Both the position numbers and the translations under genes were made by a program. A model generated the notes under the pieces. It was not told the DNA's origin. It searched no databases and saw nothing but the letters and a program-made list of their open reading frames with translations. Positions 18,310 to 29,200 of a stretch of DNA of 64,000 bases are shown here, one piece after another. Position 1 is the first letter of the stretch. Every line of letters begins with the position of its first letter. This DNA comes from Prolixibacteraceae bacterium. GTDB lineage: Bacteria; Bacteroidota; Bacteroidia; Bacteroidales; Prolixibacteraceae. The stretch spans positions 62,001 through 126,000 of the forward strand of contig JAQUIJ010000006.1 in NCBI GenBank assembly GCA_028683385.1. Direction: 5' to 3'.

Positions 18310-19857
18310 TTATACATGAACGAAATTCAACCATGAACTATTGTCCTGGTAATCTTCAATAAGTTTGGTCTGGTTCTGATGCTTAAAGCTGCTCATCAAC
18401 GAAACAATTTCCTGATTAAGCATGGCTAATCCGTTTTCAATCAACTCACTACGGAATCCTTTTTCACCCAGATTGATGACCATTTCGAACGAAACGATCC
18501 GGCCTAAAACCTGACCCAATTCAACCGCTTTACGTTGTGGAAGATTAGTATCCAACTCAAAATCAAGCATATCTTTCAGGAAAGAAGCCGATTTTGAAGT
18601 TAAGTTAAAGCTTTTCAGGAATTGAAATAAATTACTTTCCTTGGCTTTTTTCATCATTTTAACCAAACTCTCGGTTATCTGGGAATACAAAATATCATTC
18701 GAACCTTCAAAAATCTGGAATGGACGGCTATCAGTTATGCCTCTTCCGGCAATATGATTTAGTTTGTATGCCTGCGCTCCAACCAACTGAGTGGCCGATT
18801 GGGCCGCCTCCTGCATGAGGTCAGTAACCACACTTTTTACTGAATTCGCTTCAAAACCATGGGGTGAAAGATCGTTTTCGACTCCTGCTTTTTCGCTGCT
18901 ATTGGCACACATGGCCGAACAAATGGTGTATGAGGCCTGAAGTTTGGCCAGACGTTGCTGAACCTGATCATAGGTGAAAAGCGTTTTCCCACCGATTTGG
19001 CGTTCATTAATATGTGCGATTGATTCGTCGAGTAACCGATGAATAAAGCCCATGGCCATTCCCGGGAATTGCATGCGGCTTCGGTGTAGCAGGTCAAGCA
19101 TCATCTTCACTCCGGTAGTTTCAGGCACAAGTTTCTGAAGTTTCGGAATCTCCACATCAATCCTGTTTCGTCCGTATGGTATCTGGTACAACCCTAAATT
19201 TTCATAAAATTCTTCAACCACAATCTGTTGTCCGGGGCTGTTCACGTCGCAAATAAAGAAATCGATATCGCGTTTCAAATCACCCGATTGACTACGTTCG
19301 CGGGCTGTAAGCAACCAATATTCGGCCCAGCCGGTTAATCCGGCCCAATGTTTTTTTCCTTGAACATGAAATTTTCCATTCTTTTCGGTAAACGATGTTT
19401 GCATGTTCAGCGCGTCGCTTCCAAAATCAGGTTCGGTAATCATTAACCCACCCATATTTTGTTGTTTCAGGAAACGTTCAAAAATCGGAGATTTTGCTTC
19501 TTGTTGCGCGTATTTTCCCACAGGTTGAAGGAAAAGCGCCGAGTTTATACCAAATGTAAGTGAAAGTGCCAACGATTCGTACGAAGCAGCGGCCAGCAAA
19601 GCTATGTTTTCTTCCATGTGGCATCCACGACCACCAAATTCGGAAGGAATACCAACCGAAAGGGGATTTAAACTCATAATTTCACGCATCACGAATGGGG
19701 GCATTCCACGCTTAGTGGCCATCTGATCAATATCTGCACGAACATGAAATACAAGTTTCATTTTAGCTTTTAAATTATTCAAGAATGACTCGAACGGGAT
19801 ATTCTTGTTGTTTTGTCCGAGTGTTGGCGCTTCAACAGTTAAAATTTGATGATTCAT
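18310..19857 (-). CDS. acyl-CoA dehydrogenase family protein
   Basis: A 515-residue flavoprotein of the ACAD family. The order of domains is normal: N-terminal helical part, the middle beta-domain with the FAD/substrate segment MITEPDFGSDALNMQTSF (about 137-154) and GKKHWAGLTGWAEYW, and the C-terminal helical domain with ITDSRPFQIFEGSNDILYSQITESL, where the Glu in FEGSNDIL is in the catalytic-base position. It is longer than the usual 380 residues because of an extended C-terminus (about 410-515). It may act in fatty-acid or amino-acid oxidation. No electron-transfer flavoprotein or thiolase genes are nearby, so its substrate is not clear. Confidence 0.85.
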   Translation of the reverse strand: MNHQILTVEAPTLGQNNKNIPFESFLNNLKAKMKLVFHVRADIDQMATKRGMPPFVMREIMSLNPLSVGIPSEFGGRGCHMEENIALLAAASYESLALSLTFGINSALFLQPVGKYAQQEAKSPIFERFLKQQNMGGLMITEPDFGSDALNMQTSFTEKNGKFHVQGKKHWAGLTGWAEYWLLTARERSQSGDLKRDIDFFICDVNSPGQQIVVEEFYENLGLYQIPYGRNRIDVEIPKLQKLVPETTGVKMMLDLLHRSRMQFPGMAMGFIHRLLDESIAHINERQIGGKTLFTYDQVQQRLAKLQASYTICSAMCANSSEKAGVENDLSPHGFEANSVKSVVTDLMQEAAQSATQLVGAQAYKLNHIAGRGITDSRPFQIFEGSNDILYSQITESLVKMMKKAKESNLFQFLKSFNLTSKSASFLKDMLDFELDTNLPQRKAVELGQVLGRIVSFEMVINLGEKGFRSELIENGLAMLNQEIVSLMSSFKHQNQTKLIEDYQDNSSWLNFVHV

Positions 19858-20225
19858 TAAATTTAGACGTATTTGTTATTTAAAAATTATCACGACAGCG
19901 TAGCTAATAAACTGGAAATTTACAACACGCAGAATAAGGATAACATCTAATTGGGATGAAAGTTCTGTCTTGAGTAGATCATTTAGGGAAAAACAATAAA
20001 AATCAGTGCTTTGAATTAATTTTAATCATTCATATGTGTAATCTCTTTTGTATCTTTTAATCGCATTTACCTGATCTTACGCGGCATTCAAAACTTCAAA
20101 ATAACACCCAAACGGGAATTTTAGGGCTGCTTTTGGGATTTTAATCATCATTATGAAATTTTGGTTTCAGAAATGTTGTAATTTTAAAAAGTGAAGCCAT
20201 ACATATATTTCAAAATCGAAGAAAA

Positions 20226-21566
20226 ATGAAGAAGAAATCGAACAAATTTTTACCATACGGAATTGCAATCGTAGTAGTTCTAATCATTGTGCTGGTTGTT
20301 GGGAAAAAAGCAGGTTGGTTTGGAAAAGATTTTCAGATCAGCGTTTCCACTAAAATTGTTGAAAGCAAAACCATTACTGAATTAATTACTGCGAATGGGA
20401 AAGTTCAGCCTGAAACCGAGGTGAAGATTAGTCCCGATGTTTCCGGAGAAATTATTGAGATGAATATTCAGGAAGGAAATGAAGTCAAAAAAGGCCAGTT
20501 GTTGATGGTTATTAAACCCGATATGTATATTCAGGCATACAACAGGGCACTTGCCAGTTTGAGTTCGTCTCAGGCACGCCTGGCGCAGGCCGATGCACGT
20601 CAGATTGAAAGTGATATGGCATTTAAACGTGCCAACTCCTTGTTCAAACAGGATGCAATTCCTGTGTCAGACTTTGAAACAGCCCAGGCATCATATAAAG
20701 TAGCCCAATCGGAAGTAAAAGCTGCACAGTTTGCAGTAAAATCGGCCGAAGCATCGGTTGCCGAAGCGCAGGAACAATTGGTGAAAACCAAAATTTATGC
20801 GCCAATGGATGGCACCGTAGCCCGCCTGAATGTTGAAAAAGGCGAACGTGTGGTAGGAACAAATATGTATGCAGGTACCGAAACAATGGTTATTGCCAAT
20901 CTGCACCTGATGGAAGTGAAGGTTGATGTGAATGAAAATGATATTGTCAGAGTTAATATGAACGACACCGCACTGGTAGAAGTTGATGCCTATTTGGGTC
21001 GCAAATTCAAGGGTATTGTTACTGAAATTGCAAATTCGGCCAATACAACTGGTGCGTCAACCGATCAGGTTACCAATTTCAGTGTAAAAATACTTCTGCT
21101 CGAAGAGTCATATAAAGACCTGGTCGATTCTGTTGGAGGTAAAATATATCCTTTCCGTCCGGGGATGTCGGCTACTGTTGACATTCAGACTGAAACCAGA
21201 AAAAATGTGATTTCTGTTCCGATTCAGGCAGTAACTACCCGTTCGCTAAAGAATAATACAAAACCGGAAGAAAATAAGGATAACATCGAAAAGCCTGAGA
21301 CTGAAAATGAAGCTGTCACAACCCAAGAGAAAAAAACGCCGGAGGACGAAAAGGTTGAGGTTGTTTTTATTTATAAAGATGGTAAAGTAAAGAAACAACC
21401 GGTAAAAACCGGAATTCAGGATAGCGAGAACATCGAAATTCTGGAAGGCCTGAAAGCCGGCGATGAAGTTGTTGTTGCACCATTTAATGCAATCAATAAG
21501 CTGCTTAACGATAGCGCATCGGTAAAAAAAGTAGACGAAAAAGAATTATTTAAAGCCAAAAAATAA
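20226..21566 (+). CDS. MacA/HlyD-type periplasmic adaptor protein
   Basis: A 446-residue membrane-fusion protein: one N-terminal transmembrane helix (about 11-27), lipoyl half-motif (about 65-95, ISPDVSGEIIEMNIQEGNEVKKGQLL), an alpha-helical hairpin (about 100-190), second lipoyl half (KIYAPMDGTVARLNVEKGERV), beta-barrel and membrane-proximal domains. There is a Lys/Glu/Thr-rich insertion (about 345-385). Such adaptors link an inner-membrane ABC or RND pump to a TolC channel. Unusually, neither a MacB-like permease nor a TolC gene is next to it; the following 200 bp hold no intact gene. The pump must be elsewhere, or it was lost. Confidence 0.85.
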   Translation: MKKKSNKFLPYGIAIVVVLIIVLVVGKKAGWFGKDFQISVSTKIVESKTITELITANGKVQPETEVKISPDVSGEIIEMNIQEGNEVKKGQLLMVIKPDMYIQAYNRALASLSSSQARLAQADARQIESDMAFKRANSLFKQDAIPVSDFETAQASYKVAQSEVKAAQFAVKSAEASVAEAQEQLVKTKIYAPMDGTVARLNVEKGERVVGTNMYAGTETMVIANLHLMEVKVDVNENDIVRVNMNDTALVEVDAYLGRKFKGIVTEIANSANTTGASTDQVTNFSVKILLLEESYKDLVDSVGGKIYPFRPGMSATVDIQTETRKNVISVPIQAVTTRSLKNNTKPEENKDNIEKPETENEAVTTQEKKTPEDEKVEVVFIYKDGKVKKQPVKTGIQDSENIEILEGLKAGDEVVVAPFNAINKLLNDSASVKKVDEKELFKAKK

Positions 21567-21767
21567 GTGCCGTATTGATTACCAATTGGTTGCTATGAAG
21601 CAAATCACCAAAACCCAATTGGTCTTATTCTTTTGATAGCTGCAGTACTTATGGGCATGTTTATTCGGTTGTCCTTTTTTTGATTTCGTTGCCGGACTAT
21701 TTACTGAATTTTACTTAATCTAAAATGTATTCTATAATTTATTCTATAATTTATGCCAAATCAGGTC

Positions 21768-23771
21768 CTAAGGTTTTAGAATATCAATTATGATTGTGCG
21801 GTTTAAAAAGTCAATTTTCTGAGTTTTGTTTTCAAATGGGGCTATCGTTTGATCCAGACCAAAGTCAAAAACCTGAAATTCAACATCTTTTCTATTGGCT
21901 TGAAATAACTCATGTTCAATGATTTTCTGGATGTTATTTTCACGGGTTAACAATGATTTTAATTCATTATTCCCCAAATTGGCACTTTCAGAATGACCAT
22001 GTATAACTACCTTTGCTCCTGAAGGAATTTCCGGAGTAACAACAGTTCTTAAATACTGGCTTAATGTTTTGACCGATTCAGAGTTATTAAATTCATACAA
22101 AACGCTGAATCTCTTTATTTTGTCGGTTATGAACACCGGCCATGCAGTAAGAAGGGCTGTTGTATCTTTCCTCATAATCTGACCATTTTTTAATTGACCA
22201 ATCATAGAAATATCGAACTTGCCGGCATGTTTATCTCCCAATAAATATTTCTTTGGAATACTTACCGAGTCTTTTGTGAACGGGCCAAAACTTCGCACTT
22301 TGCTTTGATCTTCTGCAATTTTTAAAGACCACGACAAGAATACGTTATTGGATCCTTTTGTAGTAAAACTAACAACTCCCTCATTGTTGATTTCAGGTAC
22401 ATCATATATCTTCAATGGCGATAACTTATTATTATTCTGACCAACCTGGAATTTTAAGGCCAAAGCTTTTGATTTGGTTTGAACTAAAACCTGTCGATCT
22501 ACTTGCCTGATGACAGCAAGTTCAAACTTATTAGCTGATTGTGTTTTATGTATTTTTAATTTTTTCTGACTTTTAATTGCAATTTTCGAAGCACTTATTC
22601 CGTAAACCCGAACCAAAAACATTTTTATAGATTTAGCCATTTGTAAACCAGCTGAAACATCTTTCTTTGATGATCCAACCAGTGTAATTTTATTGGACGA
22701 ATCTTTTATCATAAAGTCCCCCAAAATGCTTAAAAAATTGTCCTCCTGAATCACTTTTCGGAATGAAGGATCCTTAAGATTTTCAGGTATTCTTATTTCG
22801 TTCAGGTCGTTTTTGAAATTCTTAAGCTGAACTTTCCCAGATTTACTAAAGGGATCTTTTATCTCAGAAGGTCTTAAATTGAAATATACATTGTTCTTTT
22901 CTGAAGGTAGCTTGGAATCATTCTTTTCTGGTGTAATTTCTTTAGGTTCGATAATTAAATATGATGTTTTAGGTTCAGTTGAAATAACAACAGGTAAAAA
23001 AATCTTCTCAGGCAATGCAGCTTTTATTCCGTGTCCAAACTTAAGTGCAATTCCCGCCCGGAGAGTGGTTAAATTCCATGATTCTGACGAAAGGATTTTC
23101 TGACCAAAATATGGCTGTAAAGCAAAAAAAGGAGAAAGGATCACTTGAGATTTTTTATTTTTAGCAGAAAGGAATAAATCGTATCCGCCACCTATTTGCA
23201 TGGATATTAGTGTTTTATTTATGTCACTGAATTCTCCGGCGGAATAAGCTGAGGTGCCTTGGTCTGGATGATCCGGATTAATTCTCAGATCGTATTGGAA
23301 ATGTTTATTAATATTAATAGACAATCGCGGTCCGGAAAATAAATAAAAATTTGATCTAAAAAGATTTAGTCGAATGCTTGGTTCAATTGTAAAATATGCA
23401 AGATGAGTGGATAAATCTTCAGTAAAAATTCCGGTAGATATTACCTGATTGAATGAACCTTTTTTACTGTCAAAACCTGCCTGAAGCATAAATCCTACTT
23501 TCGAATCTGAAGGATGATATTCAATAAGAGGTGATGCAAAAGGGCCTATCCCATTTCCTTCAAGAAAGGCGGATGGAACAAATAAGGTTGAATTCAAATT
23601 CAGAATTGATGCATCATGGTATAAATTATAATTGGCGCCAGCTACTGCTCCAAACCACCAGGATGATCTGGTAAACTTTGTATCCTGTGCAAGTAGATTT
23701 GATTGAAATCCAACAAAAAAAAGAACACCCCAGAAGTAAATTTTTAGGAACTGGTAGTTAAAAAAATGCAT
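21768..23771 (-). CDS. OmpA-like outer-membrane protein with N-terminal barrel
   Basis: A 667-residue secreted protein. I choose the ATG at 23771, which opens a signal peptide (MHFFNYQFLKIYFWGVLFFVGFQSNLLAQ); an ATG at 23810 would prepend 13 residues. Residues about 35-270 look like an outer-membrane beta-barrel (alternating aromatic strands such as SWWFGAVAGANYNLY, FYLFSGPRLSININ). Two regions resemble OmpA peptidoglycan-binding domains: a weak one (VGSSKKDVSAGLQMAKSIKMFLVRVYGISASKIAIKSQ) and a C-terminal one (KVVIHGHSESANLGNNELKSLLTREN). The usual RA dipeptide of OmpA domains is altered. It may tether outer membrane to the wall. It is a single gene. Confidence 0.7.
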   Translation of the reverse strand: MHFFNYQFLKIYFWGVLFFVGFQSNLLAQDTKFTRSSWWFGAVAGANYNLYHDASILNLNSTLFVPSAFLEGNGIGPFASPLIEYHPSDSKVGFMLQAGFDSKKGSFNQVISTGIFTEDLSTHLAYFTIEPSIRLNLFRSNFYLFSGPRLSININKHFQYDLRINPDHPDQGTSAYSAGEFSDINKTLISMQIGGGYDLFLSAKNKKSQVILSPFFALQPYFGQKILSSESWNLTTLRAGIALKFGHGIKAALPEKIFLPVVISTEPKTSYLIIEPKEITPEKNDSKLPSEKNNVYFNLRPSEIKDPFSKSGKVQLKNFKNDLNEIRIPENLKDPSFRKVIQEDNFLSILGDFMIKDSSNKITLVGSSKKDVSAGLQMAKSIKMFLVRVYGISASKIAIKSQKKLKIHKTQSANKFELAVIRQVDRQVLVQTKSKALALKFQVGQNNNKLSPLKIYDVPEINNEGVVSFTTKGSNNVFLSWSLKIAEDQSKVRSFGPFTKDSVSIPKKYLLGDKHAGKFDISMIGQLKNGQIMRKDTTALLTAWPVFITDKIKRFSVLYEFNNSESVKTLSQYLRTVVTPEIPSGAKVVIHGHSESANLGNNELKSLLTRENNIQKIIEHELFQANRKDVEFQVFDFGLDQTIAPFENKTQKIDFLNRTIIIDILKP

Positions 23772-24026
23772 TATCCCCAATCCTCGTTTTGAATTTGCAT
23801 TACATATCATAACAGAAATGATTTATTTCATTTAGCACAGGTATTTGATTTAAACATCACTTTCGATGTTTTTGTTTTGCTTGCTATGACTATTAAAAAT
23901 TGAATTGATTGTAGAAAATAGCAAAAAACTCAATAGTTAAAGTTAATTCAAAAAGTTGGAGGTGCCTTCAGATGTCAACAGAATTTTTTGAGTATCATTC
24001 TGTGGATAAAACATTTGTGTTGTATC

Positions 24027-24632
24027 TTACTTTTTTGTGACTATTCCGAAGAATAAGATATTCAACATTTCATCAACCGATTTCTGCAAATCTTCGTCCG
24101 ACAGGTTTTTCAGGATTAATGGAACTTCAAAACCCTGGAGTAGGGTTACAATCGTTCTCGCAGTAAGTTCCGGGTTTTGTATGGTATAGACTTCCTTTTC
24201 AATGCCTTCAAGCAACAATTCTTTGACCAAGTTAACTTCAGCATCAAAATGATTGGTTCGTAAACTGTTTACAAAATAAAGGTTGTCAAGCAAATCATTC
24301 TTAATAGCTTCATAATAATTGCCTACCTTTTTCAGTGTAAGCATCCGTACATAAATGTAAGTTTTCAACTTCTGCTGCGGATCGTCAATTGTTGAGATCT
24401 GATCATCAATTGTTTTTGCCCTAATTTCAGCTTCAGCATCAATTACCGCCTTAAAAATATCGTCCTTACTTTTAAAGTAGTAATATATCGTGCTTTTCCC
24501 TTTTCGTGCTTCCCTTGCGATGTCGTCCAAAGCCGTTTTTTTATAGCCAAAACGCACAAAAACCTGTCGGGCAGCCTGAACCAGCTGTTCGCGAACTTCG
24601 TCTCTTCCTGTATTTTGTGAACTACTTTCCAT
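24027..24632 (-). CDS. TetR/AcrR family transcriptional regulator
   Basis: A 201-residue repressor-type protein with the N-terminal helix-turn-helix (about 12-60: REQLVQAARQVFVRFGYKKTALDDIAREARKGKSTIYYYFKSKDDIF) and a variable helical C-terminal ligand domain. The target is unknown. It is divergent from the arylsulfatase gene and an imperfect palindrome lies 64 bp upstream of it, so it may control itself and that gene. An RND efflux operon lies about 1.6 kb away on the other side of the sulfatase, a possible but less direct target. Confidence 0.9.
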   Translation of the reverse strand: MESSSQNTGRDEVREQLVQAARQVFVRFGYKKTALDDIAREARKGKSTIYYYFKSKDDIFKAVIDAEAEIRAKTIDDQISTIDDPQQKLKTYIYVRMLTLKKVGNYYEAIKNDLLDNLYFVNSLRTNHFDAEVNLVKELLLEGIEKEVYTIQNPELTARTIVTLLQGFEVPLILKNLSDEDLQKSVDEMLNILFFGIVTKK

Positions 24633-24695
24633 CTCTTTCTTGTTTTGAACTTAGGTTGCACTAAGATAGTTGTTGTTTTTTGATTATTCAAGTAA

Positions 24696-24713
24696 CTGGA
24701 CCGTGTTGTCCGG
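24696..24713. promoter_or_regulatory. candidate TetR-type operator
   Basis: CTGGACCGTGTTGTCCGG is an imperfect palindrome (CTGGAC / CCGGAC arms, 5 of 6) with GGTC continuing at 24715-24719. It lies in the divergent region between the TetR gene and the arylsulfatase gene. Size and symmetry suit a TetR dimer; this is inference from position and shape. Confidence 0.35.
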
Positions 24714-24776
24714 TTGGTCGAAAAGCTTTGATTAAAGTTAATTCCGATGAATCGTTTAGCAATTGGAATTGATTAG

Positions 24777-24784
24777 TAAATTTG
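24777..24784 (+). promoter_or_regulatory. candidate promoter of the arylsulfatase gene
   Basis: TAAATTTG matches the TAnnTTTG -7 box. A TTTA at 24755-24758 lies 18 bp upstream and could be the -33 box. It places the ATG at 24806 some 21 bp downstream and rules out the in-frame TTG at 24782 as a start. Confidence 0.5.
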
Positions 24785-24805
24785 GCTCAACAAAACACCA
24801 GATCA

Positions 24806-26242
24806 ATGAAATCACAATTAATTGCCTTAACAGGACTCTCCTTATTTCATATCTTAAATCTTTCGGCTCAACAAAAACCTAATATCGTGTATATTCTTGC
24901 GGACGACATGGGATATGGCGATCTGAGTTGCTACGGGCAAAAACATTTCAAAACACCAAACATTGACAGGCTTGCCAATCAGGGAATGCTGTTCACACAA
25001 CACTATGCCGGATGCGCTGTTTGTGCTCCTTCTCGCTCTTCGTTAATGACCGGATTAACAACCGGGCACACACCCATCAGAGGTAACAAATCAATGAAGC
25101 CTGAAGGACAATATCCACTTCCAGATCGGTCATTTACTCTTGCTGAAATGCTGAAAGGAGCTGGATATACTACCGGAGCTTTTGGGAAATGGGGACTTGG
25201 TCCAGTTGGGTCGGAAGGTGATCCGAACAAACAAGGATTTGACGAATTTTACGGATACAATTGCCAAAGCCTGGCTCATAATTATTATCCCGATCATTTG
25301 TGGGATAATCAAACTAAAATTATACTGGAAGGCAATTCTGGCGATCAATTTGGCGAATATGCCCCGACTTTGATACACCAGCGGGCGCTTCAATTCATTG
25401 AAAAGAATAAGGACAAGCCTTTCTTTCTGTTTTATCCTACAACCATTCCTCACGCTGAATTAGTGGCTCCGGAAGAAAACATGAAGGAGTTTAGGGGCAA
25501 GTTCTTACCTGAAAAGAGCTATAAAGGAGCGGAGCCGGAATCAGAAGGTTTCCGCAAAGGATCTTATGGAACCCAAATGGAAGTTCATGCAGCTTTTGCG
25601 GCTATGATTACTTTACTCGATCAGCAAGTGGGCGAAATAGTTGCCAGGTTGAAAGAACTTGGCCTCGACAAAAATACAATCATCGTATTTTCGTCAGATA
25701 ATGGTCCACACATCGAGGGAGGTGCCGACCCGGAATACTTCGACAGCAACGGCCCGCTTAAAGGTTACAAACGCGATTTGTACGAAGGTGGTATCCGCGA
25801 ACCCATGATTGTTAGCTGGCAAGGGAAGATTGCCGCTGGCTCAAAAAGCGACCTTATTTCTGCTTTCTGGGATGTGATGCCAACCATCGCCGATATTGTC
25901 GGAATCAAAACTCTGGACAAGATTGACGGAATATCTTTTCTACCAACGCTTTTGGGAAAATCAGGACAGAAAATACACCAAAGTATGTATTGGGAATTTC
26001 ACGAAAACAATGGCCGCCAAGCCGTTCGCAAAGGCGATTGGAAACTTGTTCGTTACAATGTCTCTATTCCTGAAAAAATCACCACCGAATTGTACAACCT
26101 GAAAACTGATCTTGGCGAAGAACACAATGTCGCTGCAAAAAATCCGAAGATTGTCCAGGAATTGCTCCAAATTATGAAGAATTCAAGAACACCTTCGGAT
26201 ATTTTCAATTTTGGTTCTGAAAATGTTGTTTCAAAAGATTAG
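24806..26242 (+). CDS. secreted arylsulfatase (S1 family, formylglycine type)
   Basis: A 478-residue sulfatase with a signal peptide (about 1-22, ending LSAQQ). The metal site PNIVYILADDMGYGDLSCYG opens the mature protein. The C-x-P-S-R motif is CAPSR with Cys73 as the residue converted to formylglycine by an anaerobic or aerobic maturase; GxxTGxxPxxRGN continues normally. IIVFSSDNGPH supplies the second metal-site Asp-Asn pair. Such enzymes remove sulfate esters from glycans in the periplasm or at the surface. The maturase is not in the window. It is divergent from the TetR gene and only 13 bp from the convergent pump gene. Confidence 0.9.
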   Translation: MKSQLIALTGLSLFHILNLSAQQKPNIVYILADDMGYGDLSCYGQKHFKTPNIDRLANQGMLFTQHYAGCAVCAPSRSSLMTGLTTGHTPIRGNKSMKPEGQYPLPDRSFTLAEMLKGAGYTTGAFGKWGLGPVGSEGDPNKQGFDEFYGYNCQSLAHNYYPDHLWDNQTKIILEGNSGDQFGEYAPTLIHQRALQFIEKNKDKPFFLFYPTTIPHAELVAPEENMKEFRGKFLPEKSYKGAEPESEGFRKGSYGTQMEVHAAFAAMITLLDQQVGEIVARLKELGLDKNTIIVFSSDNGPHIEGGADPEYFDSNGPLKGYKRDLYEGGIREPMIVSWQGKIAAGSKSDLISAFWDVMPTIADIVGIKTLDKIDGISFLPTLLGKSGQKIHQSMYWEFHENNGRQAVRKGDWKLVRYNVSIPEKITTELYNLKTDLGEEHNVAAKNPKIVQELLQIMKNSRTPSDIFNFGSENVVSKD

Positions 26243-26255
26243 ATTTAACTCTATT

Positions 26256-29200
26256 TTATTCTCCTTCAATCACCACAACTTTTTCAGCTAATTTCTTTTC
26301 GCGCTTTCCTTCGACCCAGTAATATATTATTGGTAAAACCAGTAAGGTTAGGAATGTTGATGTAATCAGTCCGCCAATTACGACGGTGGCCAATGGGCGC
26401 TGAACTTCGGAGCCAGGGCCTGAGTTAAAAGCCATCGGGATGAAACCCAAACTAGCGACCAGTGCTGTCATCAAAACCGGACGTAATCGGTCGGTTGCCC
26501 CATCGATAATGGTTTTGCGCAAAGGCATTCCTTCTTTCCGGAGTTCGTTGATGTGGTCCAACAGCACAATGCCATTAAGTACAGCTACCCCAAACAAAGC
26601 AACAAAGCCAATGCTGGCCGAAACCGAAAGATACATACCGCGTATCCACAGTAAAAATATTCCTCCTGAAAGGGCAAAAGGCAGGTTCATTAAAATGATA
26701 ATGGCATAGCGCATCTTACCAAAATTGAGATACAGTAATCCAACAATGATAAAAAGTGACAGCGGAACAACCAACAGCAAATGGTTCATGGCGCGTTTCT
26801 GGTTTTCGAAAGTTCCGCCGTACTCCAGAAAATATCCGGAAGGCACATTCGCTTTTTTGCCGATTTCCGACTGTAAGTTGGCAACATACGTTCCGATGTC
26901 AATATTCTTGATGTTGATGCCTACGATTAGCCGACGCCAGCCATTTTCGCGTTGAATTTCGCGTGGCCCCTCCTGTGCAACAATGTGGCTTACTCGTTTG
27001 ATCGGAATAAATTCGCCATTGGGAAGAGGTACTGGTATTTCCTGAATTTTCTGCAATTCGGATCGGAATTCGATTGGATAACGAACCTGAATGTCGAACC
27101 GCCGTTGCCCCTGGTACAATTGCCCGGCAACCTGTCCGCCAATTCCGGCTTCAATGACCGATTGCACATCATTCACATTCAATCCAAACGAAGCAACCGC
27201 ATCGCGATCAATTTCAATGGTCAGATATGGTTGTCCAACAGGCTGTTCCACAAAAAAGTTTGCCGTCCCATTCATTCCTGAAACAATTCCTGAAATATTC
27301 TCACCAATTTGATTCAACTTATCCAGATCTTCTCCATAAATTTTAACCGCCAGATCTGATTTTACGCCGCTGGTTAACTCATCGACTCGCATGGCTATTG
27401 GTTGTGTAAAATTGTAAGCCAATCCAGGTTCTGTTTTCAGGAATGGTTCAATTTGAGCAATAATGTCTTCTTTTGTAATTCCTTTTCGCCATTCGTCAGC
27501 CGGTTTAAGCACAATCCAAACATCGGTCTGGTGAACGCCCATCCAGTCGTTGGCCAAATCGGAACGACCTGTTTTCGGAACCACTGTTTTAATTTCCGGA
27601 ATGTTTTCCATCAGTTTTCCGGCTAGCCAGTTCGCGTTGTCCATCGATTCTTTCAAGGTTACCGATGGCATCCGAACCTGTTCAACCAAAATAGAACCCT
27701 CGTCGAGTTCAGGAAGAAACTCAGTTCCCAAACGACTCATCACAATCATTGAAAGTCCAAAAATTACTACTGCACCGATGGTAACCGCCCACCGTTTATC
27801 GATGTTTGTTTCCAACCCTTTGTTGTATCTGGGTTTGATCCAGTCGATCACAAAATTGCGGCGCATTTTGACGCCTTTCCTGAAAATAATGGATGAAATA
27901 GCCGGAACAAAAACCAGAGCCAACAGCAATGAACCAAGCACTGCCGCTGCAACTGTAATGGCCATTGGCCGGTATAAAATCCCTTCCATTCCACTGAAAG
28001 TCATGATTGGAACATACACCATCAGGATAATTAAAACTCCAAAGAAGATGGGTCGAACCACTTGTTTCGCTGCCGAAATAACCAAATCATCCGATTTCTG
28101 ATCCTTATTTTGCTGCATCCGGTGAACGATATTTTCGACCATAACCACTGATCCGTCAACCACCATCCCGAAGTCAATGGCGCCCAAACTCATCAGGTTG
28201 GCCGCCAGCCCGAACTCTCGCATCCCGATAAATGCAAACAGCATCGAGAATGGAATAACCATGGCCACAATGATAGCTCCGGAGATTTCGCCCAGCAAGA
28301 GAAGCAAAACCACAATTACCAGAAAACCTCCTTCTACCAGATTAGTGGAAATGGTTGCCGTTGTACGGTCGATCAAATCAGACTGATCGTAGAATTTCTC
28401 GATCTGCACACCTTCGGGAAGCGACTTGTTGATTTCAGTAATTTTCTTTTCGATCTGTGAAATCACCTCACGGCCATTTCCTCCACGAAGCATCATTACA
28501 ATTCCACTTACAATTTCGCCTTTCCCATCGCGGGTAACTCCACCTTGCCGAATTTGCGTGCCAACCACTACATCGGCAACATCTTTAATAAATACAGGTT
28601 TGTTGTTGATATTTCTGACGATAATATTCCGAATATCCTCCGCCTTGTTAATTTGTCCGTATCCACGAATGATGTATTGTTCGCGATTGTGCTCCAGGTA
28701 ATTTCCTCCGGAGACACTGTTATTGTTGGCAATTGCCTCGGTTATCTCTTTTATCCCAATTCCGTATGTGCGTATCTTCTCCGGAATAATAACGACTTCG
28801 TATTGTTTGACAAAACCTCCAAACGAATTGATTTCAGTTACACCTTTTACAACCTTCAATTGCGGGGCAATCAACCAATCCTGAATTTCGCGCAGCTCGG
28901 TAAGCGATTTGTTTTCGCCTCGTACTGCATATTGGTAAATCTCGCCCAAAGCTGTTGAAATAGGTCCCAATTGCGGCGATGAAACATCGGGTGGTAAATC
29001 AGAAGAGATGGATTGCAACCGTTGGCTAACCATTTGGCGTGCAAAATAAATATCGGTTGCTTCTTCAAATTCAATGGTAACAGCCGACAAGCCAAATTGC
29101 GAAGTTGAACGAACCTGTTTTACTCCCGGTAAACCATTCATGGCGGTTTCAATAGGGTAGCTTACCAGTTTTTCAACGTCGAAGGGCGAATAGCGGCCAG

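Noticed and set aside
21595-21683. A short frame MKQITKTQLV followed in the next frame by a hydrophobic LILLIAAVLMGMFI segment, as if a membrane protein N-terminus were frameshifted
   Set aside because: Too short to separate from chance and no recognisable continuation; not listed as a pseudogene.
24782-24805. TTG start for the arylsulfatase
   Set aside because: It would lie inside the predicted -7 box; the ATG at 24806 opens the signal peptide.
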